A stretch of DNA of 48,318 bases from the IMG/VR virus record IMGVR_UViG_3300035688_000010, positions 1 through 48,318 of that record; one strand, given 5' to 3'. Of the stretch, positions 24,547 through 31,708 are shown in pieces (the first letter of the stretch is position 1; each line of letters begins with the position of its first letter). Source of the DNA: a virus. The notes under the pieces were generated by a model. That model was not told the DNA's origin, did not search any database, and saw only the letters and a list, made by a program, of their open reading frames with translations. The position numbers and the translations under genes are program-made.

Positions 24547-24963
24547 ATGACCGCAAAAAGAAAAGTAGCAAAGAGTTGTTATGGTATCTGTAAGAATTAC
24601 GATAAAAAAGGTTGTAAAAAATGTTTTAATTTAAGTGATTATGAGCCTATTGCTGGGATTTGTCAAATTCCAGACGTAAAGACACCCCAGCCCGAAGCCG
24701 AGAAGTCTTGCGAGAATTGTGGATTTGATGAAAATGATTGCTGTATTAAACTTAATGTAGATATTCTTGAAAGAAAAAGTCATTGTAAAAACTGGAAACC
24801 AAAGCAGGAAGTAAAGATTGTTTATTATTGTCCTTATTTTGACCAATATGACCCGAAAGAATGTGAAAATTTAGAAACCTGTAATGCAAGAAATTTTGGT
24901 AAAACTAACCCTAAAGAATGTAATCAGCCATACCAGTTGACAAAACTAAGCAAGGGGGAGTGA
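24547..24963 (+). CDS. Cys-rich protein, paralogue of the previous gene
   Basis: 138 residues, SD GGGGGAG overlapping the end of the previous gene. About 15 Cys, in CYGIC, CKKC, CENCGFDENDCC and later CPYFDQYDPKEC; shares the N terminus, PEAEKSC and the NWKPKQE block with its neighbour. This density of Cys is very high for a phage cytoplasmic protein. Function unknown. Confidence 0.65.
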   Translation: MTAKRKVAKSCYGICKNYDKKGCKKCFNLSDYEPIAGICQIPDVKTPQPEAEKSCENCGFDENDCCIKLNVDILERKSHCKNWKPKQEVKIVYYCPYFDQYDPKECENLETCNARNFGKTNPKECNQPYQLTKLSKGE

Positions 24964-25211
24964 TGAAAGAAAAACTAACAGTTGAAAAATTAAAAGAGAT
25001 GAAACCGCATACTATATTTGCTTCTGGAGAATTATTGAAGAGTAAGTGGGTGGCGGCCAGGGGTGGCATCTGTGATTGGGCAATTTACTATGGGGATATA
25101 AATGATAGTCTTACTTCAATTGCCCTGCAAGGCGACAAGATATACGATAGAGAATTGATAGAATTTCTGGTCCCAGTAGACAAGGAAGCATTACTTCTAT
25201 ACAGAAATTAA
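24963..25211 (+). CDS. Conserved hypothetical small protein
   Basis: 82 residues. ATG at 24963 follows AAGGGGGAG and overlaps the preceding TGA; a GTG one codon earlier is less likely. Mixed alpha/beta (KPHTIFASGELL; DWAIYYGDINDSLTSIALQG). Similar short proteins accompany phage replication genes. Function unknown. Confidence 0.6.
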   Translation: MKEKLTVEKLKEMKPHTIFASGELLKSKWVAARGGICDWAIYYGDINDSLTSIALQGDKIYDRELIEFLVPVDKEALLLYRN

Positions 25212-25224
25212 AGGAGGTGAGATA

Positions 25225-25509
25225 ATGTCAGAAAAGAAAAAGGTTACAAAACCGAAACAACTCCCTCTTCCTGGGACTCCGAAACCCGGGAAGGTGGCAG
25301 TTGCCATTGAAGAGTTTTTTGATTTGAAGGATGATGCGAAATCTGTATCAGAGAACATAAAGACTAAGAAACTTGAAATCATCCGGGAGATGAAGCAGGA
25401 TAACGTGAAACATATTCAGCATCAGGGATATTCTTTCACTATCAATGCTTCAGAAACTCTGGTGGTAAAGAAAGAAGGCGGCCAGAAGAAAGGGAAGAAG
25501 ACTTTCTGA
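25225..25509 (+). CDS. Hypothetical basic protein
   Basis: 94 residues with SD GGAGGTG. Starts with a flexible basic/Pro segment (KPKQLPLPGTPKPG), then helix (LKDDAKSVSENIKTKKLEIIREM), then beta and a Lys/Gly-rich end (KKEGGQKKGKKTF). Possibly DNA-binding. Last gene before the promoter at 25514. Confidence 0.6.
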   Translation: MSEKKKVTKPKQLPLPGTPKPGKVAVAIEEFFDLKDDAKSVSENIKTKKLEIIREMKQDNVKHIQHQGYSFTINASETLVVKKEGGQKKGKKTF

Positions 25510-25513
25510 GGAC

Positions 25514-25542
25514 TTGACAAGATGGTCTTTAAGATGTAAAGT
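25514..25542 (+). promoter_or_regulatory. Sigma70-like promoter for the replication module
   Basis: TTGACA (25514-25519, perfect -35), 17-base spacer, TAAAGT (25537-25542). It starts 5 bases after the stop of the preceding gene and is followed by a leader containing a small open frame and a terminator-like hairpin ahead of the replication gene. Confidence 0.6.
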
Positions 25543-25563
25543 GTGGATAAGGACGGAAGTAAT

Positions 25564-25677
25564 ATGTATGATTTAATTAACCAAACTTTAAAAAATTACA
25601 AACCCCACGGGAGTCCCGCCTTATGGTCATACATAAGCCGTCCTTCTTCCGTGGGGCTTTTATTTTTGGAGTTATAA
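25564..25677 (+). CDS. Putative 37-aa leader peptide
   Basis: ATG at 25564 follows GGACGGAAGT. The frame (MYDLINQTLKNYKPHGSPAL... ending FLEL) runs through the terminator hairpin and ends with a TAA overlapping by one base the ATG of the replication gene (TAATG). Translation through the hairpin would hinder it and deliver ribosomes to the next start, as in attenuation and translational coupling. It is short and could be fortuitous. Confidence 0.4.
   Translation: MYDLINQTLKNYKPHGSPALWSYISRPSSVGLLFLEL
25603..25667 (+). terminator. Terminator or attenuator before the replication gene
   Basis: CCCCACGG (25603-25610) pairs with CCGTGGGG (25649-25656), followed by CTTTTATTTTT. Inside, CTTATG (25620-25625) pairs with CATAAG (25632-25637). 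The position between a promoter and its gene suggests attenuation; it could also only stop upstream transcription. Confidence 0.6.
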
Positions 25678-26513
25678 TGTTATTTTTCAAAACATATATA
25701 GACGCTACATTGGCTGATGATAAACTGAAATTACTTGGACTCGAGGCATTAGGTGCCAGACACATATTAATGTGTTATATAGCAAAGAGTCCTGTGGTTA
25801 ATTTCCTGTATAGAACAGATACGGATCCTTATACTGATGATGAGATAGCAGACCTTCTTGGAATTAACCTGGATTCATGGATGGATATAAAAACTAAACT
25901 TTTGAAATATGGTGGTTTCATTGAAGAGTTAAATCAAGGATTAGGAATACCAAAATGGGCAGGTCATCAATCAAGATACTATGCACAAAATTTAGATAAA
26001 AAACGGGAATATATGCGTGAGTATATGGAACAGACCCGGGAAAGGCAAGAAGTTAACAAAAGTTTAACAAATCAATCTGTTAGAGCATTGTTAGTATCAG
26101 GGCTCCCATCGACAGTAAAATCGCTTGTTAGTATCAATGTTAGTAACGATGTTAAGACACCAGAAGTTAGAAGTAAGAAGTTAGAAGTAAGAATAAATAC
26201 TAAACACCTACTCGTTCTGTTTGAATTTTTATGGTCAAAATATCCAAACCGAGATGGCAAGAAAATGGCCCTTAAACATTTCATGAAATCTGTAATATAT
26301 ATATTTGACTGTTTTGATATTATTAATGCGTTGGATAACTATTTGAAATCAGAAAGGGTAAGAAGAGGTTTCGTAAAAAACGGAGATACCTGGTTTAATA
26401 ATTGGAGAGACTGGATTAACTATACAGAACCAATCAATGAAGAAAAAATGAAAGCAGAATTGGAAAAACAAAAGGATATAGAACAACTTAAAAAACATAG
26501 AGAAATTAAATAA
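25677..26513 (+). CDS. Replication initiator/replisome-organiser-like protein
   Basis: 278 residues. ATG at 25677 (GGAG 6 bases upstream) chosen over a start 54 bases earlier that lies inside the hairpin. N-terminal half is winged-helix-like (DDKLKLLGLEALGARHILM; DDEIADLLGINLDSWMDIK), the C-terminal half has the FLWSKYPNRDGKKMALKHF and WFNNWRDWINY signatures of phage DnaD/O-type replication proteins. Probably loads the helicase encoded at 27233 on the origin, which may lie within or close to this gene. Confidence 0.7.
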   Translation: MLFFKTYIDATLADDKLKLLGLEALGARHILMCYIAKSPVVNFLYRTDTDPYTDDEIADLLGINLDSWMDIKTKLLKYGGFIEELNQGLGIPKWAGHQSRYYAQNLDKKREYMREYMEQTRERQEVNKSLTNQSVRALLVSGLPSTVKSLVSINVSNDVKTPEVRSKKLEVRINTKHLLVLFEFLWSKYPNRDGKKMALKHFMKSVIYIFDCFDIINALDNYLKSERVRRGFVKNGDTWFNNWRDWINYTEPINEEKMKAELEKQKDIEQLKKHREIK

Positions 26514-26523
26514 GGAGGGATTT

Positions 26524-26817
26524 ATGCCAATTTGTATTTGTCAGAAGTGTTTCAAAAGATGGTTGATTGAACCCGTGAGTGATAAGACAGAGTTTAGTAC
26601 TTATTGCGATTCGTGTAGAACAAAGATTCACGAATCCAAAGGTTCATCGGAATTGATTGTGAATTTTATTATTAAAGCATTCGTTGGACTCTTGTTTATT
26701 CTTGGTTTTGGTTTGATACTTTATGGCCTATGGTTATATTTCCGGGAAGGGATTATATTCTATATTGGAATATTTTTAATGCTCTGGGCTAATCGAATGG
26801 GCAGGAGGATTAAATGA
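26524..26817 (+). CDS. Zinc-ribbon membrane protein
   Basis: 97 residues, SD AAGGAGGG. CQKC near residue 6 and CDSC near residue 28 form a zinc ribbon, then two hydrophobic helices (about 48-70 and 74-88) and a basic end (NRMGRRIK). Small membrane proteins with cytosolic zinc ribbons occur in phages, role unknown. Overlaps the next gene by ATGA. Confidence 0.6.
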   Translation: MPICICQKCFKRWLIEPVSDKTEFSTYCDSCRTKIHESKGSSELIVNFIIKAFVGLLFILGFGLILYGLWLYFREGIIFYIGIFLMLWANRMGRRIK

Positions 26818-27002
26818 ATTATCCAACTATGGTTGAAGTTGTAAGGGCAGACAGACCTTCTATCTGCAGATGGTGGAGATTTCTACCATCTCCCACCACT
26901 CCGCAAATGGTAAAGATTATGAATGCTATTGCAAAAAGATTTCATAAATTCGGAGGATTCACTCCAGAAATAAGCAAGGCATTAGGATGGAAAGAAATAT
27001 GA
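26814..27002 (+). CDS. Small hypothetical protein (62 aa)
   Basis: ATGA overlap with the previous gene. Contains RPSICRWWRFLPSPTTPQMV and a helix (KIMNAIAKRFHKFG). Its stop overlaps the start of the next gene. No motif. Confidence 0.55.
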   Translation: MNYPTMVEVVRADRPSICRWWRFLPSPTTPQMVKIMNAIAKRFHKFGGFTPEISKALGWKEI

Positions 27003-27232
27003 AAGCACTCGTGACTGGCATCCAGGTTAAGGCTTCCAGGTATGGTGGAACTTTCAAGTATATATTTTTCAAATCTTTGGAAACCGGAAAGAGTTATAAA
27101 ACCTGCATTTCATCCAGTTTTGGAAATGCTATCCGATGGCAAAATATCCGGACCGGAATGGTGCTCACAGATTTACTAACCAAGGGAGAAATTATAGATG
27201 CAGATTCTGTATTTACAATAGAGAGGACATAA
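26999..27232 (+). CDS. Small OB-like protein (77 aa)
   Basis: ATG at 26999 (overlapping the previous TGA) chosen over one four codons upstream, because an A/G-rich SD-like GGATGG precedes it. Strand-rich sequence (KALVTGIQVKASRYGGTFKY, TGMVLTDLLTKGEIIDADSV) looks like a small OB or SH3 barrel. Adjacent to the helicase. Function unknown. Confidence 0.55.
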   Translation: MKALVTGIQVKASRYGGTFKYIFFKSLETGKSYKTCISSSFGNAIRWQNIRTGMVLTDLLTKGEIIDADSVFTIERT

Positions 27233-28453
27233 ATGGGAACTTATTTAGATGGAGAAGTGGGAATTGAAGAAGCGGTTATAGCCTGTATCTTTCTGGATCC
27301 TGAACATTGTGACAGGAATATTGTGAAACCATCTTGGTTCATAGATGACTTCAATAGAAGAACATTTGAAAAAACCAAGAAGGTCTTGGATAAATTAGGA
27401 AAGATAGATTTATTATTAGCAAAAGAAGAGGGATTCTTACCTGAAGAATTAGTTAGTATTGCTTGTTCATTCAATGGAGTTTCTTCAACTTCCAATTTCT
27501 TATATTATCTCAGGGCCATGAAGCTTCGTAATTTGAGATTACAGCTTCTTACTTTATCGAAATCTCATAAACAAATAGATACCGAGGAATTAAGACTTTT
27601 GATAGAAGAAGCAGAACATAAAAGCCTGAAACCAGTATTTGATATTTCCAAAGATTTATCTCAATATGTAGAATATATGGATAATCTAATATCAGGGAAA
27701 ATAAAGACTTATTCATGTGGATTAGAGATTATAGATAAATTTATTGGAAGGTTAAAAGAAGGAAATTTAATAACCATTGGGGGAAGACCTGGAACCGGGA
27801 AGACTTCTCTTATGCTAAATATGGCTTACAGAATTGCTTCTCTTGGATTTAAATGTTTATATCTAACTGCAGAGATGACTGTTTTTGAACTTATAGATAG
27901 ATTGGTATCCTTTCGCTCCGGGGTTAATTCGTTCAAACTTACTAATGGGAACTTAGAAGATGATGAAATAAGAAATTCAATGGAAGGAGCAAATGAAATT
28001 TCAAAGTTAAACCTTTGCATACTTGAAACATCTAAGTTCAATAAATCTGAAATACAAGAGTTGATAGATAGGCATGGATTTCAGTTCATATTTTTAGATC
28101 ACTTGCAGAGATTTCAACTTCCGCAAGAATTTGAAACTCGGGCTTCCGCATTTTCCGAAATGGTTTCCAGGATAAAAGACTTAGCACTGGAGAGTAGAAA
28201 GATAGTATTCTTGGGTTCGCAAATTAATAGGGCAGTGGATTACAGACCAACTAAGGAACCTTTTATGGGAGATTTGAAAGAAAGTGGCGGAATTGAAGCC
28301 GAGTCCGATAAGGTTCTGCTTCTCTGGCCCCGGGATATAGAAGTTGACGATGCCTTGAAGGTTACTGTTAAAGTAGATAAAAATAGACAAGGGCCTACTG
28401 GTCAGATAGACCTTGCTTTTGTCAGGAGGCTTTGCGAATTTAGACCACTATGA
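27233..28453 (+). CDS. DnaB-like replicative DNA helicase
   Basis: 406 residues. N-terminal helical domain (about 1-145) then a RecA-like core: Walker A GGRPGTGKTS (183-192), LTAEMTVFELIDRLVS (helicase motif H1a region), Walker B FIFLDHLQRF, SQINRAVDYRP (motif H3) and KNRQGPTGQID (H4 arginine finger). Unwinds the replication fork as a hexamer. No separate primase was recognised, so host DnaG may be used. Starts directly after the previous stop. Confidence 0.9.
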   Translation: MGTYLDGEVGIEEAVIACIFLDPEHCDRNIVKPSWFIDDFNRRTFEKTKKVLDKLGKIDLLLAKEEGFLPEELVSIACSFNGVSSTSNFLYYLRAMKLRNLRLQLLTLSKSHKQIDTEELRLLIEEAEHKSLKPVFDISKDLSQYVEYMDNLISGKIKTYSCGLEIIDKFIGRLKEGNLITIGGRPGTGKTSLMLNMAYRIASLGFKCLYLTAEMTVFELIDRLVSFRSGVNSFKLTNGNLEDDEIRNSMEGANEISKLNLCILETSKFNKSEIQELIDRHGFQFIFLDHLQRFQLPQEFETRASAFSEMVSRIKDLALESRKIVFLGSQINRAVDYRPTKEPFMGDLKESGGIEAESDKVLLLWPRDIEVDDALKVTVKVDKNRQGPTGQIDLAFVRRLCEFRPL

Positions 28454-28656
28454 AAAAAACATATCGAATAAGAAATACGGGAAATAGTGTGGCTAACTAC
28501 AATGAAGAAGTCAGGACTTGCAGAAAATGTCACGGAACAGGAAGAGTAGATTGTGAGGTCTGTGCAGGCTCGGGCTCCGATGCTTGCTCAGAATGCATGG
28601 GATTTATAGATTGTCCAGAATGTAATGGCAAGGGATATTTTACAAGGAGATATTGA
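28450..28656 (+). CDS. DnaJ-type zinc finger protein (68 aa)
   Basis: ATGA overlap with the helicase gene. Four C-x2-C units (CRKCHGTG, CEVCAGSG, CSECMGF, CPECNGKGY) reproduce the CxxCxGxG repeats of the DnaJ cysteine-rich domain without the J domain. Perhaps a small chaperone or nucleic-acid-binding protein. Very similar modules occur at 34463. Confidence 0.75.
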   Translation: MKKTYRIRNTGNSVANYNEEVRTCRKCHGTGRVDCEVCAGSGSDACSECMGFIDCPECNGKGYFTRRY

Positions 28657-28923
28657 ATGAAAGAAACCAGTCTTATTATTATTGAAACAGAAGCCACTAA
28701 TTCCAAGATTGCAATCGCCTTAAATAAACAGGGCATTTTGCTTTCAACTATAAAATATCCAAGGTTGCCGATTTGGTTTGAATCTGAGATTTCTTTATTG
28801 CATAAACATTATGATACAGTTTCTTTCAAAACTCTTTCAGTAATCAATAATGTAAAAAAAATATTTGATGGTTCAAAAGTCATACTGTATGAATATACAG
28901 GAGAAAAACAGGAGACATTCTAA
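28657..28923 (+). CDS. Hypothetical protein (88 aa)
   Basis: Starts directly after the zinc finger gene stop (TGAATGA). Alpha/beta (LIIIETEATNSKIAIALNKQ; VSFKTLSVINNVKKIFDGSK). No motif. Confidence 0.55.
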   Translation: MKETSLIIIETEATNSKIAIALNKQGILLSTIKYPRLPIWFESEISLLHKHYDTVSFKTLSVINNVKKIFDGSKVILYEYTGEKQETF

Positions 28924-29300
28924 TGGTTCTTATTTCAGAAGAAGATAAGAAAAAATGGATAGATGGAAGAATCAAACTTGCAGAACAGCAACATAATATT
29001 CAATGCAGGTATTGTGGAGTCTATTCTGGCGTGTTCAATGTTACCTTAAGAAAATTCTATCTTAAGAAAGCCAAGAAGAAGATTTATCTATGTCAAGGAC
29101 ATTATGATAAGGCTGAAGAATTAGATGAGCTAATATGGTTTCTCGAACATCCTAAAGAATCTGGTTATGATGATTTGAAAACAAAGATGGAAAAACAAAA
29201 GAAAGAAGATGAATTGAAAGCATTGAAGAAGAAAATTATTATAATAGGAAGTATATCTATATTGGTAGTAATTCTATTTTTATTCATACTCTGGAGGTAA
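28923..29300 (+). CDS. Zinc-binding, tail-anchored membrane protein
   Basis: 125 residues, one-base overlap with the preceding stop. CRYCGVY near residue 28 and CQGH near residue 57 make a zinc site; residues 100-124 form a C-terminal transmembrane helix (IIIIGSISILVVILFLFIL). A cytosolic domain tail-anchored in the membrane. Function unknown. Confidence 0.6.
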   Translation: MVLISEEDKKKWIDGRIKLAEQQHNIQCRYCGVYSGVFNVTLRKFYLKKAKKKIYLCQGHYDKAEELDELIWFLEHPKESGYDDLKTKMEKQKKEDELKALKKKIIIIGSISILVVILFLFILWR

Positions 29301-29305
29301 AAATT

Positions 29306-29509
29306 ATGGATAACAAGGATATATGTTGTGGATGCGGTCACCCAACCACGGATTCCGTTCATTGTGAAGATTGCTGGAATGCCCTGACAGATGAAAGGGA
29401 TGGTTTTGTATATGCCCTTGATAATCTTCAACAGACAATTGACAAATTAGAAGAGGAGAACCAAAGACTCCGGGAGGAACTCAATGCAGAGCGTAGAAAT
29501 TCACGGTAA
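29306..29509 (+). CDS. Zinc-finger coiled-coil protein (67 aa)
   Basis: SD TGGAGG just upstream. CCGCGHP, then HCEDCW at about residue 18-23 form a zinc knuckle, then a leucine-heptad coiled coil (NLQQTIDKLEEENQRLREEL). Dimeric small regulator is possible. Overlaps the next gene by 26 bases. Confidence 0.6.
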   Translation: MDNKDICCGCGHPTTDSVHCEDCWNALTDERDGFVYALDNLQQTIDKLEEENQRLREELNAERRNSR

Positions 29510-29738
29510 GAAGTATTTTAAGATTCACGAATTGACTCGTGCAATAAAGGAGACCATCGAAAAAGATGTGGTTGATTTGGATTTATCGGCAGAATTAATA
29601 AAAGATTATCTGATGGGAATCAATCATCTTGCGGTAGAATTGGAGAATGAATTTCTTTACAGGGGAGATTTATTAAGACGTGTGGCAGTCATACTTGATA
29701 CAAGAAAGTTATGGTCACTGGAACCTTCGGAGAACTAA
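29484..29738 (+). CDS. Hypothetical protein (84 aa)
   Basis: Starts inside the end of the zinc-finger gene after GGGAGGAA. Charged and helical (YFKIHELTRAIKETIEKDVVD; LAVELENEFLYRGDLLRRVA). No motif. Confidence 0.55.
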   Translation: MQSVEIHGKKYFKIHELTRAIKETIEKDVVDLDLSAELIKDYLMGINHLAVELENEFLYRGDLLRRVAVILDTRKLWSLEPSEN

Positions 29739-29941
29739 TGATAGATTTTAAAACAATAGTTTATCTTACTGGAGCAAGAGGAGAAACTAACTTTGCATAT
29801 ATGTTAGATTTATATATTGCTAAGTTGAAAGCAGATGGTTGGAATATCTTACTTGAATATGATAGATATTTAGAAGAGAGAAGCGAAGAAGATAAAACTC
29901 CAACTTTTGAAAATTATATGATGCTAATGAAGATAACATGA
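29738..29941 (+). CDS. Hypothetical protein (67 aa)
   Basis: ATG overlaps the previous TAA (TAATG); GGAG lies 5 bases upstream, so it is preferred to an ATG 27 bases earlier. Helical, acidic (LEYDRYLEERSEEDKTP). No motif. Confidence 0.5.
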   Translation: MIDFKTIVYLTGARGETNFAYMLDLYIAKLKADGWNILLEYDRYLEERSEEDKTPTFENYMMLMKIT

Positions 29942-29964
29942 AAACAAAATAACAGGAGGGAGAG

Positions 29965-30174
29965 ATGAAAATAGAAATTGACGGAGACACGGTTAGGATA
30001 GAAGGAACTCATAAAAAAGGAATAATAATTTACCACAACGAGGATAATGATAGTTTTTCAATGAGTGTTTTTCAAAATGGTTTTGAACACGGTTGTTTGC
30101 CAACTATAACTTTTTGCAAAGACCATACCGTATGTTTAAATAACAGAGAAAAAGGTAAAAGTTTTATAGATTAG
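29965..30174 (+). CDS. Hypothetical protein (69 aa)
   Basis: SD AGGAGGGAG. Beta-rich (MKIEIDGDTVRIEGTHKKGI; CLPTITFCKDHTVCLNNREK). The 30 bases after its stop resemble the end of the YopX gene (see repeat at 30171), a sign of shuffled cassettes. No family. Confidence 0.55.
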   Translation: MKIEIDGDTVRIEGTHKKGIIIYHNEDNDSFSMSVFQNGFEHGCLPTITFCKDHTVCLNNREKGKSFID

Positions 30175-30200
30175 CCGCCACCCCAATAATTTAAGCGAGG
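30171..30200 (+). repeat. Imperfect repeat of the YopX gene 3' end
   Basis: TTAGCCGCCA...ATAATTTAAGCGAGG occurs here and at 30940-30966. In the second place it encodes the final residues and stop of the YopX-like protein; here it follows another gene's stop, with a 3-base insertion. A likely relic of cassette recombination. Confidence 0.5.
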
Positions 30201-30206
30201 CTGAAA

Positions 30207-30344
30207 ATGAATTATGATTATTTATATAGAAGATTAGATGACGCAATAGAGAGAGACGAAATATCCGAACAAGAGGCAAGGGAACAATTGAGAGAAGCGG
30301 AACTTGAAGAAGCGGAACGGGAACGTGAAGAAAATGAATGGTAA
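30207..30344 (+). CDS. Small acidic helical protein (45 aa)
   Basis: ATG after AAGCGAGGCTG. Entirely helical and charged (DDAIERDEISEQEAREQLRE, then repeated E/R). Short highly charged proteins of this type are common in phage accessory regions. Function unknown. Confidence 0.5.
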   Translation: MNYDYLYRRLDDAIERDEISEQEAREQLREAELEEAEREREENEW

Positions 30345-30380
30345 TTTTAAATAGTAAGGTCAAAATAACAGGAGGGGGAA

Positions 30381-30530
30381 GTGAAAGAAAGGTTATACAG
30401 GCTAATTTGCAATTTTTTATATAAATTTCATAATATTTGTTTATTATGGTTTATTCAGTTTGTAAGAAAATATGGGAAAACTCAAATCTATAGAACTAAA
30501 CAGGAGGAATTAAATGCAAAGAGAGATTAA
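30381..30530 (+). CDS. Small basic aromatic protein (49 aa)
   Basis: GTG at 30381 preceded by a strong SD (CAGGAGGGGG). MKERLYRLICNFLYKFHNIC, then an aromatic basic helix (LLWFIQFVRKYGK). It overlaps the YopX start by 17 bases and contains that gene's SD. Function unknown. Confidence 0.5.
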   Translation: MKERLYRLICNFLYKFHNICLLWFIQFVRKYGKTQIYRTKQEELNAKRD

Positions 30531-30960
30531 ATTTAGGGCTTGGGATAAGGAAGAAAAAAAGATGTGGTTTGCAAATACTGAAAATAAAAATAACGAAAAA
30601 CTCAATCTATCTTACAAGATGAATTTAATGCTAACCATGAACGGGGAAATAAGAATATGCCATTGGTATAATAATTTTGATAATAACTTATCAATGTTTG
30701 GAGATTCTCGTTACGAACTCATGCAGTTTATCGGATTCAAAGACAATAACTTTAAAGAAATATATGAAGGCGATATAATTCATCACAAAGATTCAGACAC
30801 AAGAGAAATCGATGGAGTGATAACCTTTATTAAGGGTGCTTATGGGATTGAAACCAAAGAAGGTTTTTGGACGTTTAATGCCCTGATTGGACAAGATACC
30901 GAAATGTATATTGTTGGGAATATATTTGAAAATCCAGAATTAGCCGCCAAAATAATTTAA
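30514..30960 (+). CDS. YopX family protein
   Basis: 148 residues with AGGAGG upstream. Opens REIKFRAWDKEEKKM and has ELMQFIGFKDNNFKEIYEGDI and VGNIFENPEL, the signatures of YopX proteins, beta-barrel proteins widespread in phages of unknown role. It belongs to the small accessory gene set. Confidence 0.85.
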   Translation: MQREIKFRAWDKEEKKMWFANTENKNNEKLNLSYKMNLMLTMNGEIRICHWYNNFDNNLSMFGDSRYELMQFIGFKDNNFKEIYEGDIIHHKDSDTREIDGVITFIKGAYGIETKEGFWTFNALIGQDTEMYIVGNIFENPELAAKII

Positions 30961-30971
30961 GCGAGGGAAGG

Positions 30972-31196
30972 ATGTTAAATCATCATTATTTTTGTCCAAA
31001 TAAGCACCCTGTTGATGATTGTAAAATTAATATCCATACTAATTCTTTTAACTGTCCATATTGCCAGGTAGAGGTCAAGAACATAAACATAATACATATA
31101 CCAGAAGAAAAGATAAAACCTTATCCACGCTTTACGTGGGTTGATTTAGACGCAAGACCATTTTTAGACGCAGTATTACGTTTTTGTAAAAAATAA
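30972..31196 (+). CDS. Zinc-binding small protein (74 aa)
   Basis: SD AGGGAAGG. CPNKHPVDDCKIN then CPYCQVEV form a zinc ribbon; the C-terminal half is aromatic and acidic. The leader (AAGCGAGGGAAGGATG) is nearly identical to that of the next gene at 31229. Function unknown. Confidence 0.6.
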   Translation: MLNHHYFCPNKHPVDDCKINIHTNSFNCPYCQVEVKNINIIHIPEEKIKPYPRFTWVDLDARPFLDAVLRFCKK

Positions 31197-31228
31197 ACTC
31201 TCCCTATGAAACGGGAAGCGAGGGAAGG

Positions 31229-31408
31229 ATGAAATACGATTATTCAATAGATTTATTATGGAAAGCCAGAAATGACTTGGCTTGTGATTTAGAGATGGCA
31301 AGACCACGTCGGGTTAAATTAACCAACAAAAATGAATATATTAAAAGTTTGAAAGATAGAATCAGAGAACTTAATCAGACAATGAATATATTGAGGAAAG
31401 AAGGGTAA
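31229..31408 (+). CDS. Small helical protein (59 aa)
   Basis: SD GAGGGAAGG immediately before the ATG. Sequence MKYDYSIDLLWKARNDLACD, then basic stretch and a heptad-like C-terminal helix. Function unknown. Confidence 0.55.
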   Translation: MKYDYSIDLLWKARNDLACDLEMARPRRVKLTNKNEYIKSLKDRIRELNQTMNILRKEG

Positions 31409-31428
31409 ACTCTCCTTTTGAAAATAAC

Positions 31429-31575
31429 ATGAAATATATTCATATACTTCCCATCATATTAATCGTAATAGATATATTAGCAAGTATAGTATATCTAATT
31501 AATAAAGACTATGCAAGAACAGGATATTGGTTAATGGCGGCTGGTTTAACTTTTTTTACTTTGCTTATTAAATAG
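31429..31575 (+). CDS. Small two-helix membrane protein (48 aa)
   Basis: Two hydrophobic segments (about residues 4-23, HILPIILIVIDILASIVYLI, and 33-47) joined by a charged turn. No strong SD (TTTTGAAAATAAC), which lowers confidence. Possible small lysis or accessory membrane protein. Confidence 0.45.
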   Translation: MKYIHILPIILIVIDILASIVYLINKDYARTGYWLMAAGLTFFTLLIK

Positions 31576-31577
31576 AC

Positions 31578-31606
31578 TTGCTAAATGAATAAAAATTATA
31601 TACAAT
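31578..31606 (+). promoter_or_regulatory. Promoter for the HNH endonuclease gene
   Basis: TTGCTA (31578-31583), 17-base spacer and TACAAT (31601-31606). It would give a transcript with a leader of about 95 bases ahead of the HNH gene, containing the structured region at 31629-31708. Confidence 0.5.
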
Positions 31607-31628
31607 TAGATAGGAAGTTAAATTTAAG

Positions 31629-31708
31629 ACCAGGAATGAGCTGGATTTTTTATTTGGAGAATAGACCCTCCGAATGACTGCTCATTCCAGTCAAACGGAG
31701 GGTATTTT
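31629..31708 (+). promoter_or_regulatory. Structured leader with mutually exclusive RNA folds
   Basis: Fold 1: ACCCTCCG (31665-31672) pairs with CGGAGGGT (31696-31703), which is the SD of the HNH gene, with an inner stem GACTG/CAGTC (31676-31680 with 31688-31692). Fold 2: GGAATGAGC (31633-31641) pairs perfectly with GCTCATTCC (31680-31688), destroying the inner stem and excluding fold 1 except as a pseudoknot, so the SD is freed. A third small hairpin CCAG/CTGG followed by ATTTTTT overlaps fold 2. It has the layout of a translational switch. Confidence 0.55.

Noticed and set aside
31585-31677. 30-codon open frame in the HNH leader
   Set aside because: No SD, starts within the promoter region, and the sequence is better explained by RNA structure. 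The possibility that it is an exon before an intron was considered, but no matching downstream exon or group I intron core was recognised.
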